This document shows positions 41,323-50,277 of a stretch of 64,000 bases of DNA, in pieces. The notes under the pieces are model-generated. The model ran no database searches. It was given only the letters and a program-made list of their open reading frames with translations, and was not told where the DNA came from. Numbering within the stretch: position 1 is the stretch's first letter; the number at the start of each line of letters is the position of its first letter. Where the stretch lies: positions 1 through 64,000 of the forward strand of contig CAKPMC010000006.1 in assembly GCA_934167875.1 (NCBI GenBank). Reading direction: 5' to 3'. The position numbers were made by a program, and so were the translations under genes. This DNA comes from an uncultured Bacilli bacterium. GTDB lineage: Bacteria > Bacillota_I > Bacilli_A > RF39 > UBA660.

Positions 41323-42972
41323 ATGAATGAAATAAAAGTTAAAATAAATAATACTACAATTGATGTTAATCGTGGTATTACTTTAGAAGAATTAGCTAAA
41401 AACTATCAAAATAATTTTAAATATGAAATAATTTTAGCTAAGGTAGATGGTATTTATAAAGAATTAACAGAGACAATTCATAAAGACTGTACTATTGAAT
41501 TTTTTGATTTAACAGATCGTGGTGCTAATCAAGTTTATCTGAATGGATTAATTTACTTAACTGTATATGCCTATAAACTATTATTTGGTAGAACTAATGA
41601 TATAAAAATAAATCATTCTCTTGATAAGGGATTATATATAGAAACATCATTAAAACTACAGGAAGAAGATTTAGTTAAACTAGAAGAAAAGATGAAAACA
41701 TTAGTAAATAGTAATTTACCTATAACCAGATTAACTGTATCTAGAATGGATGCTATTGACTATTTTAATAGTGTTAATGATCATGTTAAAGCTGAGATAA
41801 TGAAATATATCACTTCTACTCATTTAACTTTATATAAATTGGAAAATAATTATGATTACTTTTACAGTATGATGCCAACTTCATCCAAAGTTTTATCTCA
41901 TTTTGAATTAACTTATTTAAATGAAGATGGCTTTGTCTTAAGATTCCCAACTATTTATATGAAAAATGGTATTAAACCATATGAACATAGAGAAAATATC
42001 TTTAATTTATTTAAAGAGTCAAGAAAGTGGGCTAAGAACTTAAATTTAGAAAATGTCGTTGACTTAAATAGAAAAGTATCGTCAGGTAGTATTCTAGAAT
42101 TAATTCAAATGGATGAGTTAATGAAAAATTATGAATTAATGGAACTAGCCAAAAAAATAATATCTAATGAGAATGCTAAAATAGTATTATTAGCTGGACC
42201 ATCATCAACTGGTAAAACCACAACCACTAATAAACTTACTTTATGTTTAAAAAGTTTAGGTAAAAATCCTAAAATGTTATCTATGGATGATTTTTTTGTA
42301 GATAGAAAAGATACTCCAGTAGATGAAAATGGTGAATTAGATTATGAAAGGTTAGAAACAGTAGATTTAGCTTTATTTGAAAAAACTATAGAAAGCTTAC
42401 TTTCTAACAATGAAACTATTTTACCAAGCTTTAATTTTGTTTTAGGCGAAAAAGAATTTAAAACTAAAATGAAAATGGATAAAGATGATATTCTGTTAAT
42501 TGAAGGAATCCATGCCTTAAATCCTAAAGTGTTAGAACATATTCCAAAAGAAAAGAAAACAACAGTTTATTTGTCAGCACTAACAGAATTAAATATAGAT
42601 AATCATACTCGTATTTCAACTACTGATAATAGATTACTACGTAGAATAGTAAGAGATAATAGAACTAGAGGTAATAATGTTGAAGAAACTTTGAAAAGTT
42701 GGCCTAAAGTAAGAAAAGGTGAGGAAAATTATATTTTCCCATTCCAAGATGAAGCAGATTATACTTTTAACACAGCTATGATATATGAACTTGGTGTATT
42801 AAAAACATTTGTAGAGCCATTATTATATTCTGTAGAACCAACATCACCATATTATAATGAAGCAATTCGTTTAATTAACTTTTTAAGATTATTTTTGCCA
42901 ATCTCATCAGAAAGTATACCAAAAGATTCAATTATAAGAGAATTTATCGGTGGCGGTTGTTTTAAAGTATAA
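41323..42972 (+). CDS. Uridine kinase-like nucleoside kinase with TGS domain
   Basis: A 549-residue fusion found in Bacillota: N-terminal TGS domain (about 1-62), a region resembling the threonyl-tRNA synthetase second additional domain (about 63-260, with 'D-R-G-A-N-Q' and 'E-N-x-x-D-L-N'), and a C-terminal uridine kinase/phosphoribulokinase-type P-loop domain (about 280-549). The P-loop is LLAGPSSTGKTTTTNKL, followed by MLSMDDFFVDRKDTPVDENG, LLIEGIHALNP and RRIVRDNRTRGNN. It probably phosphorylates a nucleoside using ATP; the acceptor is not certain. Start is ATG after AAAAGGGGAATTATC. Confidence 0.9.
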   Translation: MNEIKVKINNTTIDVNRGITLEELAKNYQNNFKYEIILAKVDGIYKELTETIHKDCTIEFFDLTDRGANQVYLNGLIYLTVYAYKLLFGRTNDIKINHSLDKGLYIETSLKLQEEDLVKLEEKMKTLVNSNLPITRLTVSRMDAIDYFNSVNDHVKAEIMKYITSTHLTLYKLENNYDYFYSMMPTSSKVLSHFELTYLNEDGFVLRFPTIYMKNGIKPYEHRENIFNLFKESRKWAKNLNLENVVDLNRKVSSGSILELIQMDELMKNYELMELAKKIISNENAKIVLLAGPSSTGKTTTTNKLTLCLKSLGKNPKMLSMDDFFVDRKDTPVDENGELDYERLETVDLALFEKTIESLLSNNETILPSFNFVLGEKEFKTKMKMDKDDILLIEGIHALNPKVLEHIPKEKKTTVYLSALTELNIDNHTRISTTDNRLLRRIVRDNRTRGNNVEETLKSWPKVRKGEENYIFPFQDEADYTFNTAMIYELGVLKTFVEPLLYSVEPTSPYYNEAIRLINFLRLFLPISSESIPKDSIIREFIGGGCFKV

Positions 42973-42982
42973 TATGTGTTAA

Positions 42983-43007
42983 AATAACTCCTCACAAAGG
43001 AGTTATT
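42983..43007 (+). promoter_or_regulatory. Hairpin that buries a ribosome-binding site
   Basis: AATAACTCCT (42983-42992) pairs perfectly with AGGAGTTATT (42998-43007) around the loop CACAA. The right arm contains the only Shine-Dalgarno sequence (AAAGGAG) of the gene starting at 43011. There is no strong T-run, so it could act on translation as well as on transcription. Confidence 0.6.
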
Positions 43008-43010
43008 TAT

Positions 43011-43403
43011 ATGAAAGTAAGATATTATATTGTTGAAAACTGTTATGAGTTTATAGATACCTTGGAAAGAGAATTATGTCAAAAAGGTATTTCATATGTA
43101 AGAATAGATACAGAAATTCATTTTTTAGATCAAATTATTAGATTTTTAGACTTCGATCTTGATATGGATTTAATAGTAAAATTATATTTTTCTAAATTAG
43201 AGCTAAGATCAACTAATGACATTACTTTGTTTACTGATCTAAATCAAAATGATTATTTAGATTTTATACCACAAAATAATACTTATCAACAATATCATAC
43301 AAAATTTACACACAATAATCATACTTATCAACAGCTAAATAAAAGAATGTTAAAAAATCAATCAAACAATGCCAATCAAAAATTAAAAAGGTATAAAAAA
43401 TAA
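43011..43403 (+). CDS. Hypothetical protein with Asn/Gln-rich tail
   Basis: A 130-residue soluble protein. Residues 1-80 look like a small alpha/beta domain (KVRYYIVENCYEFIDTLERE, then LCQKGISYVRIDTEIHFLDQ). Residues 85-130 are an Asn/Gln/Tyr/His-rich low-complexity tail (PQNNTYQQYHTKF, NNHTYQQLNKRM). No family recognised. Its ribosome site is inside a 10-bp hairpin. It is 38 bp after the kinase-like gene and is followed by an inverted repeat that is found again at 44429. Confidence 0.65.
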   Translation: MKVRYYIVENCYEFIDTLERELCQKGISYVRIDTEIHFLDQIIRFLDFDLDMDLIVKLYFSKLELRSTNDITLFTDLNQNDYLDFIPQNNTYQQYHTKFTHNNHTYQQLNKRMLKNQSNNANQKLKRYKK

Positions 43404-43404
43404 G

Positions 43405-43426
43405 ATATCCACAATTTTGTGGATAT
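43405..43426 (+). repeat. ATATCCACAA inverted repeat, copy 1
   Basis: ATATCCACAA pairs with TTGTGGATAT around TT. The same stem, extended and with a T-run, ends the next gene (44429-44460). This copy lacks a good T-run, so its terminator activity is uncertain. Confidence 0.6.
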
Positions 43427-43444
43427 AAATATATATCAATTTAA

Positions 43445-43475
43445 TTGACAAAATCCCCCGGGGGGGGGGTAGAAT
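43445..43475 (+). promoter_or_regulatory. Promoter with C5G10 homopolymer spacer (predicted phase-variable)
   Basis: TTGACA (43445-43450) and TAGAAT (43470-43475) are separated by 19 bp, AAAT followed by five C and ten G. Such a tract is extraordinary in DNA this AT-rich. Gain or loss of G residues by slipped-strand mispairing would change spacing between -35 and -10; 17 bp would be optimal, so loss of two G should raise expression. The start codon is 29 bp beyond the -10, after GGGAGGAAAT. Confidence 0.75.
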
Positions 43476-43503
43476 AAAAATATAAAATAAAAAGGGAGGA
43501 AAT

Positions 43504-44424
43504 ATGGAAAATAAACAAAAAAGTAAATTAGGTTTAGGAATATTAATAGGAGTACTAATTGCAGTTATTATTTTACTTACGGGATATATTGTTTATGATA
43601 AAGTTATAGCCAAAGATAAAAATAATACTGAAGAAAAAAATCAGGATAATATTACTCCAACGAATACTCCAGCTGAAATATCAAAAACAGAACCAGTTAA
43701 TTTGAATGATGAAAAAATATCAGCCTTAATAAGTTATATAATGAACGTTTATGATAATGAAACTGAAATGTATGGAACATATAAAGTAGAAACTGGTCGT
43801 AATAAAGTTGGGTTATTCTATCATAAAAATGATAAACAAATAATTGATAATATAGATTCTAATGTTAAATTAGAAATGTTATCATCAAAAATATACAATG
43901 AATATATGAAATCTCTAGCATCATCAGGAGTATATGAAAAAACATTTACCAAAACAGAAATTGATAAATTATATCATGAGTTATTTGGATCACATGCAAG
44001 TAGCATAAAATATACTAGTAATACCTGTCCAACATTAAAAGAAGAAAATGACAAAGTACAAGTAATGAGTAGTTGTGGTAATGTTATTGGGCCAGGATTT
44101 CACTATTCTATTTTAACTCAATTCTATAAGGCTGAAAAAACCAATGATGAATTATATTTATACCAATTAGTTGGTTATCCAAAATACGATGACGAAAATG
44201 ATACTAATATTCCACATAATATTGATGATAGTTTCATCATATATAAAGATTATGATTTAACTACTAAAACATCAGGTACTAATACTAATTTAGGAACGGC
44301 TAATGAAAATGGTGGTTATAACTATGATTTAACTAAAATTAAAAGCGAATTAGATAGTTATAAATATACTTTAAAATTAGAAAATGGTAACTATTATTTC
44401 TATAGCGTCGAAAAGGAAAAGTAA
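43504..44424 (+). CDS. Membrane-anchored extracellular protein behind a phase-variable promoter
   Basis: A 306-residue protein with a short basic N-terminus (MENKQKSKL), one hydrophobic helix (about 10-32, GLGILIGVLIAVIILLTGYI) and an extracellular part. The latter begins with an Asn/Thr/Pro/Glu-rich linker (about 36-70), then a folded domain containing a Cys pair (TCPTLKEENDKVQVMSSC, about 178-195) likely to form a disulfide. No catalytic motif is recognised. Topology is type II signal anchor with a C-terminal ectodomain. It is the only gene controlled by the poly-G promoter, so surface exposure and immune or phage selection are plausible. Terminator at 44429. Confidence 0.8.
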   Translation: MENKQKSKLGLGILIGVLIAVIILLTGYIVYDKVIAKDKNNTEEKNQDNITPTNTPAEISKTEPVNLNDEKISALISYIMNVYDNETEMYGTYKVETGRNKVGLFYHKNDKQIIDNIDSNVKLEMLSSKIYNEYMKSLASSGVYEKTFTKTEIDKLYHELFGSHASSIKYTSNTCPTLKEENDKVQVMSSCGNVIGPGFHYSILTQFYKAEKTNDELYLYQLVGYPKYDDENDTNIPHNIDDSFIIYKDYDLTTKTSGTNTNLGTANENGGYNYDLTKIKSELDSYKYTLKLENGNYYFYSVEKEK

Positions 44425-44428
44425 AATA

Positions 44429-44460
44429 AAAGATATCCACAATTTTGTGGATATCTTTTT
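44429..44460 (+). terminator. Terminator, ATATCCACAA inverted repeat copy 2
   Basis: AAAGATATCCACAA pairs with TTGTGGATATCTTT, followed by TT. It is the extended version of the stem at 43405-43426. It may also stop the converging gene at 44460-45179. Confidence 0.8.
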
Positions 44461-45179
44461 TAAACAATATCATCAGCTAAGTTAACTACATTAGAAGTAA
44501 TAATATAAGAATTATCCATGATATTATCACCTAAATAGTTTTTAATTTCCTTATACTCATTCGAACTACTAATATCTCCCAGCATAATTGAATGATTTTT
44601 ATTTACTTGATTATTAATATTGTTATAGCATTCTAATAATGAAGCATCTTGTACAGAAATAGAATAAAAATCTAAATCTAATCCCCAAAAGTATTCTTCA
44701 CTGTTTCTAATAACTGCTCCTGTACGAGCCTTATCAATTCTATCTTTAATATTTAAAACAATTTCCTTACATGGACTTTTCATATAAATATTATCATTAG
44801 GATAATTATTTATGATTTGAACAATTTTGTCTATAAAAATATTATTGTTTTCCCCATGATTTTCAAGATTTAAAACTAATAATTTTGTGGTTGTTTTAAA
44901 TAATTCTAATAACTCCTCTAATGTTATGATATTATGTTTTTTAACTTTAGTACCAAGATTATATTTGCTAATATCAGCTAAAGTTAGATCAGAAATTTTA
45001 TGTTTAGGATGTCCCATAAAACTATTATCATTATAAACAATAATATTACCATCTTTAGTAAGATTTAAATTAACTTCAATTCCATCCACATAATCAGTAT
45101 TGATAGCAAGCAAAAAAGCATCCATAGAATCACTAGGAGTATTTTTAGTATTAGTACCACTTCTAACTAATATTTTCAT
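44460..45179 (-). CDS. Degenerate glycerophosphodiester phosphodiesterase-like protein
   Basis: A 239-residue protein with the GDPD TIM-barrel pattern: ILVRSGTNTKNTPSDSMDAF, DGIEVNLNLTKDGNIIVYND, then SDLTLADISKYNLG and TLEELLELF. In active GDPDs these read 'A-H-R-G...PENT', 'E-x-D-V-x-x-T-K-D-G-x-x-V-V-x-H-D'. Here the first catalytic His-Arg is Arg-Ser, the metal Asp is Asn and the second catalytic His is Asn. The sequence therefore suggests a non-catalytic relative, perhaps a binding or regulatory protein. No signal peptide. Start at 45179 follows AGAGGTGGAATT; the frame is open 11 codons earlier. It is divergent from the serpin gene. Confidence 0.78.
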   Translation of the reverse strand: MKILVRSGTNTKNTPSDSMDAFLLAINTDYVDGIEVNLNLTKDGNIIVYNDNSFMGHPKHKISDLTLADISKYNLGTKVKKHNIITLEELLELFKTTTKLLVLNLENHGENNNIFIDKIVQIINNYPNDNIYMKSPCKEIVLNIKDRIDKARTGAVIRNSEEYFWGLDLDFYSISVQDASLLECYNNINNQVNKNHSIMLGDISSSNEYKEIKNYLGDNIMDNSYIITSNVVNLADDIV

Positions 45180-45265
45180 AATTCCACCTCTATTAAATAT
45201 ATGCAGAACCAATATTGAATATATATTTTTATAATGTTATAATTAAACTATAATAGGAGAAAATT

Positions 45266-46851
45266 ATGGAAAATAGTGAAAGTAAAGTTACTAATAAGAG
45301 TAATAATAAATTTTTAATAATAATAATAATCTTATCAGTAATAATAGTTGTACTTGCTACTTTATTAATCTTAAATGTAATGAAAAAAGATAATAAAGAT
45401 AATGGTATAGTAAATTCTACTGAAAAACTGATGTAACTTCGGCTTATAGAATGTCAAGTAATAATCTAGAGAACTTTGATTTATCTTTTCTAAAATTAGA
45501 AAATAATAACAGTAATATGATTTATAGTCCCATATCTATAAAATATGCTCTAGAAATGTTAGCAGATGGTAGTAATGGTACTACTAAACAACAAATAAAT
45601 GCAATAATAGGAGATTATAAAGCTAACAAATATTCAAATAGTTCTAATTTATCATTTGCTAATGCCTTATTTGTGAAAGATACATACAGAAATAGTATAA
45701 AAGAAGAATATACTTCTATGTTAACTACTAAGTATAATGCAGAAATTATATATGATTCATTTACTAATCCCAATAATATAAATTCATGGGTAAATGAAAA
45801 AACACTTGGTTTAATCAACAATGCTGTTGATAGTGATTCTTTAAAAAATAATTTTATTTTGTTTAATGCCTTAGCTATTAATATGAACTGGAAATATAAA
45901 TTACAGTCTGGCTCAACAGATCCTAATGTTCCAGATATATATTATAATGTAAATTATTTACATGAAGATTATTCAGCAGGTATATCACCACTATTTGATG
46001 AAGAATCATATCATAGTCTTAAATTCAATAATAACAAGCAAGTTAAGTCAGTTGAGATTGGTGCTAGTATAAATAATTATGATATAGTTAATACTTTAGG
46101 AAGAGATAATATTAAGAAAACTATTACTGAAGAGTTAATTGAATATCTAAATGGTGAAAATCCAATTTGGGAAGGTGACAAATCTGAAGAAAATATCAAC
46201 AATTACGTTGAAGAATTTATTGATTCACTAGATTCAAACTATAAAGATGTCAAAGTATCTACAGATTTTGAGTTATATACTGATGACAATATTAAAGTTT
46301 TTGCTAAAGATTTAAAAGAATATGATGGTAAAAGCCTACAATATATAGGTATAATGCCCAAAGAAGAGGAATTAAGTAGTTACATAAAAAATAGTACTTC
46401 AACAAGTATCAATAACTTAATAAATAATTTAAAAGAAATTAAATTAGAAAATTTCACCACTGGAAAAGTAACTAAAATAACTGGATATATTCCATTATTT
46501 AAATTTGATTATGAGTTAAACTTAACAGATGATTTAAAAAAATTAGGTGTAACTGATGTATTTGATGAATCCAAGGCAGATTTATCGAACTTAACTAATG
46601 ATACAAATGCCTATATTTCTGAAGCTTCACATAAATCAACAATCGAATTTTCCAATGATGGTATAAAAGCTTCGGCTGTAACAGAAGTTGGTGGTTTGGG
46701 AGACGCTTCAGGTGGCTTTGAACATCTTTACGAAGTACCAGTAGAAATAATAGATATGACTTTTGATAAACCATATATGTTCTTAATAAGAGATAAATCA
46801 ACAGGAGAAATTTGGTTTGCTGGTACAGTATACGAACCAATTAATAAATAA
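45266..46851 (+). pseudogene. Membrane-anchored serpin with a one-base frame break near the N-terminus
   Basis: ATG after AATAGGAGAAAATT opens a basic start and a single membrane helix (NKFLIIIIILSVIIVVLATL) and runs to a TAA at 45434. The serpin proper (45451-46851 as read from its first ATG, 466 residues) lies in the -1 frame. The frames meet at a run of five A (45423-45427). A sixth A, or a -1 slip there, would give one continuous protein of about 528 residues. Serpin marks: the hinge FSNDGIKASAVTEVGGLG, reactive loop region to about FEHLYEVPVE, and the end FDKPYMFLIRDKSTGEIWFAG. An inhibitor of host or microbial serine proteases, if expressed. Confidence 0.85.
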
Positions 46852-46867
46852 TTTGAATAAATTTATC

Positions 46868-46900
46868 AAACCTTGCTTTTTAAAAGGCAAGGTTTTATTA
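46868..46900 (+). terminator. Serpin terminator
   Basis: AAACCTTGC (46868-46876) pairs with GCAAGGTTT (46887-46895), followed by TATTA. Confidence 0.85.
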
Positions 46901-46984
46901 TGACAACTTTTGTCTACCAAACCATGAATATATTGAAGAAAACATGAGAAAATTATATAATGAAATAGAAAGGATGATACAAAT

Positions 46985-47989
46985 ATGAAAGTAGCAATTA
47001 ATGGTTTTGGTAGAATTGGAAGACTTGCTTTTCGTCAAATATTTCATAAACCTGGCTTTGAAGTAGTAGCAATTAATGACTTAACTTCACCTGAAATGTT
47101 AGCCTATTTATTAAAATATGATTCTGCCCAAAAAAAATATGAATTAGCCGATACTATCAGTCATACCGATGACTCAATAATAGTTGATAATGAGGAAATT
47201 AAAATTTTTAAAGAACCTGATCCTAATAATTTACCATGGAAAGAATTAGATGTTGATGTAGTACTAGAATGTACTGGTTTCTTTACTTCTAAAGAAAAAT
47301 CAGAAGCCCATATAAATGCCGGAGCTAAAAAAGTAATAATTTCTGCACCAGCTGGTGATATTCCAACTATCGTTTATGGCGTTAATGAAAATACATTAAC
47401 TAATGAGGATAATATTATTTCAGCAGCATCATGTACAACTAACTGTCTAGCACCTATGGCTAAATTTTTAAATGATTATGCCCAAATAGAATCTGGTATT
47501 ATGACTACTATCCATGCCTATACTGGTGATCAAATGTTATTAGATGGTCCTCACCGTAAAGGAAACTTAAGAAGAGCTAGAGCAGCAGCAGTTAATATTG
47601 TTCCTAACTCTACAGGAGCGGCTAAGGCTATTGGTCTAGTTATCCCAGAATTAAATGGTAAGTTAATTGGTAGTGCTGAAAGAGTACCAGTAACCGATGG
47701 TTCACTAACTATTTTAGATGCTGTAGTAAATAAAAATGTTACAGTAGAAGAAATTAATAATTATATGAAACAAAAATCATCAGAATCATTTGGTTATACT
47801 GAAGAAGATGTAGTATCAAGCGATATTATTGGTGATACCCACGGTTCCATTTTTGATGCAACCCAAACTAAAGTAATATCATTAGGAAATAATCAAACCT
47901 TGGTCCAAGTAGTTGCTTGGTACGACAATGAAAACTCATACACATCACAAATGGTAAGAGTTGCAAACTATTTAATGACTAAAATGTAA
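46985..47989 (+). CDS. gap: Glyceraldehyde-3-phosphate dehydrogenase
   Basis: A 334-residue glycolytic enzyme that oxidises glyceraldehyde 3-phosphate to 1,3-bisphosphoglycerate. NAD site [14 protein letters not shown] (5-18), catalytic Cys150 in [10 protein letters not shown], and the catalytic His in [12 protein letters not shown], with the phosphate site [20 protein letters not shown]. Asp32 (VAINDL) favours NAD over NADP. Start is ATG after AAAGGATGATACAAAT. It has its own terminator, unlike in many Bacilli where gap and pgk are one operon, and no CggR repressor precedes it. Confidence 0.97.
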   Translation: MKVAINGFGRIGRLAFRQIFHKPGFEVVAINDLTSPEMLAYLLKYDSAQKKYELADTISHTDDSIIVDNEEIKIFKEPDPNNLPWKELDVDVVLECTGFFTSKEKSEAHINAGAKKVIISAPAGDIPTIVYGVNENTLTNEDNIISAASCTTNCLAPMAKFLNDYAQIESGIMTTIHAYTGDQMLLDGPHRKGNLRRARAAAVNIVPNSTGAAKAIGLVIPELNGKLIGSAERVPVTDGSLTILDAVVNKNVTVEEINNYMKQKSSESFGYTEEDVVSSDIIGDTHGSIFDATQTKVISLGNNQTLVQVVAWYDNENSYTSQMVRVANYLMTKM

Positions 47990-47994
47990 GATAT

Positions 47995-48020
47995 AAGAGG
48001 AGCTTTCCTCTTTTTTTCTT
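47995..48020 (+). terminator. gap terminator
   Basis: AAGAGGA (47996-48001 region) pairs with TTCCTCTT around GC, followed by a T-run. Confidence 0.85.
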
Positions 48021-48060
48021 TTGATTATATGGTATAATGTTAATAGAAAATGGTGATATA

Positions 48061-49242
48061 ATGAAAAAAACTATTGAAGATTTTGATTTAAATAATAAAA
48101 GAGTAATAATAAGAGTAGATTTTAATGTACCAATTAAAGATGGTATTATAATTGATGATAATAGAATAAGAGAAAGTTTAAAAACGATTAATTATGCTAT
48201 TGATCATAATGCTAAAGTTATTTTATTATCCCATTTAGGTCGTATAAAAAATGAAAGTGATAAGGAAAAAAATAGTTTAAGAATAGTAGCTTCTAGATTA
48301 AGTGAATTATTAAAAAGAAATGTAATTTTTATTTCCGAAACTAGAGGACCAGAACTTGAAAAAATAATATCTAATTTGAATAATAAAGATGTTGTTTTAT
48401 TAGAAAATACACGTTATGAAGATTTACCTGATAAAAAAGAAAGTACTAATAATCAAGAACTGGCAGCGTACTGGGCTTCATTGGGTGATATTTTTATAAA
48501 TGATGCTTTTGGTACTATTCATAGAAGTCATGCTTCAAATGTTGGTATTGCTAGTATTTTACCTAGTGGTATAGGTTTCCTTGTAGCAAATGAATTAGAT
48601 GCTCTTAAAGCCTTAGATGAACCAGTAAGACCATATATAGTAATACTAGGAGGAGCTAAAGTATCAGATAAATTAGGAGTAATTAATAATCTAATTAAAA
48701 AAGCTGATAAAATTATTATTGGTGGTGCAATGGCATTTACCTTTTTAAAAGCTAAAGGACTAAACATTGGTAAATCATTAGTAGAAGATGACTACTTATC
48801 ATATTGTAAAGATTTAATGATAAATTATCCTAACAAACTAGTTTTACCTATTGATGTAGTTGTATCTAATGAAATTAGTGCTGCGTCATCAAATAAAACG
48901 GTATCTATAAACAATATTTGTGATAATGAAATAGGACTTGACTTAGGTAAAGAAACAATTGATATAATAAAAAATGATCTAAAAGATGCCAAAACAGTAG
49001 TTTGGAATGGACCACTAGGTTATTATGAAATACCTGCTTATCAAACATCAACTAAAGAAATATTAAAGTATCTAACAGAAAATAATATTAACACAATTTT
49101 AGGTGGTGGCGATATAGTAGCAGCTAGTAGCGAACTTGGCTATAAAGATAAAGTAACTCATGCTTCAACTGGCGGTGGAGCAACATTAGAATATTTAGAG
49201 GGAAAGGTTTTACCAGGTCTTAAGATAATAGATGAGAAATAA
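48061..49242 (+). CDS. pgk: Phosphoglycerate kinase
   Basis: A 393-residue enzyme making ATP from 1,3-bisphosphoglycerate. Motifs: RVIIRVDFNVPIKDG (about 14-28), the substrate His/Arg in LSHLGRIKNESDKEKNSLRI, ENTRYEDL, INDAFGTIHRSHASNVGI, VILGGAKVSDKLGVINNLI, and the nucleotide-binding end ILGGGDIVAASSELG. Start at 48061 follows AAAATGGTGATATA; an upstream ATG at 48037 is in frame but lies before the ribosome site. It is the first gene of a cluster continuing with the flippase-like gene 12 bp later. Confidence 0.96.
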   Translation: MKKTIEDFDLNNKRVIIRVDFNVPIKDGIIIDDNRIRESLKTINYAIDHNAKVILLSHLGRIKNESDKEKNSLRIVASRLSELLKRNVIFISETRGPELEKIISNLNNKDVVLLENTRYEDLPDKKESTNNQELAAYWASLGDIFINDAFGTIHRSHASNVGIASILPSGIGFLVANELDALKALDEPVRPYIVILGGAKVSDKLGVINNLIKKADKIIIGGAMAFTFLKAKGLNIGKSLVEDDYLSYCKDLMINYPNKLVLPIDVVVSNEISAASSNKTVSINNICDNEIGLDLGKETIDIIKNDLKDAKTVVWNGPLGYYEIPAYQTSTKEILKYLTENNINTILGGGDIVAASSELGYKDKVTHASTGGGATLEYLEGKVLPGLKIIDEK

Positions 49243-49254
49243 TAAGGAGATAGC

Positions 49255-50277
49255 ATGAAAAATTTAAAAAAGAACAGTATTATTTTATTAGCCATTACCA
49301 TTGTTGTACTTATTTGTGTTTTAAAAGATGATTTCAGTAATATTATAAACACATTAAGTGGAGCTAACTATGGATGGATTATAATCGCTCTATTATGCTT
49401 TTTTGTTGGTATAGGATTTGAGGCTAAAGCTTATCAAGAAATAATTCAAGGCTATGAATATGATTATACCTTTAAAAAATCATATCGTATGTTATTAATA
49501 ACTAAATTTTTTAATGGTATTACTCCTTTTTCATCAGGTGGTCAACCAATGCAAATATTCATGTTAAAAAAAGATGGAGTTAGAATAACTAAAGCTACCA
49601 ATATTATTATTCAAAATTTTATAATTTATCAAGCAGCCTTAGTAATGTTTGGTATTATTGCTATTATTATTAATAATTCTCTTAAATTATTTACTCAAGT
49701 AACTATTTTAAAACAGTTAGTAACATTAGGCTTTATAATTAATACTCTTGTTATGATAGGTTTAATAATAATTAGTTTTAGTAATAAATTTAATCATTTC
49801 ATTGTAAGTAAAAGTATTAATATTTTAAGTAAGATGAAATTAATTAAAGACAAAGAAAAAATGCAAGAAAAATGGCGTGAAAAAGTAGATGATTTTCATG
49901 AAGGAGCCGAATATTTAAAGAAAAACAAAATGTTATGTTTAAGAACTTTTGTATATAATCTAATTTATTTAGCTTTAAATTATGTAATGCCATATTTTGT
50001 TATATTAGCTCTAGCTAAAACAGTAACCGATGCAACACCATTAAAAGCAATTTGTGCATCAGCTTATGTTCTAATAATGGGTTCATTTGTACCAATTCCT
50101 GGTGCTAGTGGTGGCATTGAATATGGTTATTTAAAATTCTTTGGTAATTTTATTGGTGGCACTTTGTTAAAAGCATCTTTATTAATATGGCGTACAATTT
50201 CATATTACTTGCCAATGTTAATAGGTGGAATTTTATTTAATATCAATATAAAAAGAGGCGAAGAAAAATGCGAATAG
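49255..50277 (+). CDS. YbhN/UPF0104-family flippase-like membrane protein
   Basis: A 340-residue polytopic protein of the lysylphosphatidylglycerol synthase transmembrane family (UPF0104). It has about eight hydrophobic segments. Family motifs: FFVGIGFEAKAYQEIIQGY, FFNGITPFSSGGQPMQIFML (F-N-x-x-x-P-x-x-x-G-G) and MGSFVPIPGASGGIEYGYLK (P-x-P-G-x-x-G). Members flip or help export lipids. It overlaps by 10 bp with a glycosyltransferase gene whose product makes glucosyl lipids in related bacteria, so the pair may make and flip a membrane glycolipid. That is inference. Confidence 0.88.
   Translation: MKNLKKNSIILLAITIVVLICVLKDDFSNIINTLSGANYGWIIIALLCFFVGIGFEAKAYQEIIQGYEYDYTFKKSYRMLLITKFFNGITPFSSGGQPMQIFMLKKDGVRITKATNIIIQNFIIYQAALVMFGIIAIIINNSLKLFTQVTILKQLVTLGFIINTLVMIGLIIISFSNKFNHFIVSKSINILSKMKLIKDKEKMQEKWREKVDDFHEGAEYLKKNKMLCLRTFVYNLIYLALNYVMPYFVILALAKTVTDATPLKAICASAYVLIMGSFVPIPGASGGIEYGYLKFFGNFIGGTLLKASLLIWRTISYYLPMLIGGILFNINIKRGEEKCE

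Noticed and set aside
43451..43470. Poly-G tract dismissed as sequencing noise
   Set aside because: Length may be uncertain, but the flanking five C and the exact position between good -35 and -10 boxes make a real tract the better explanation; so it is reported as a finding.
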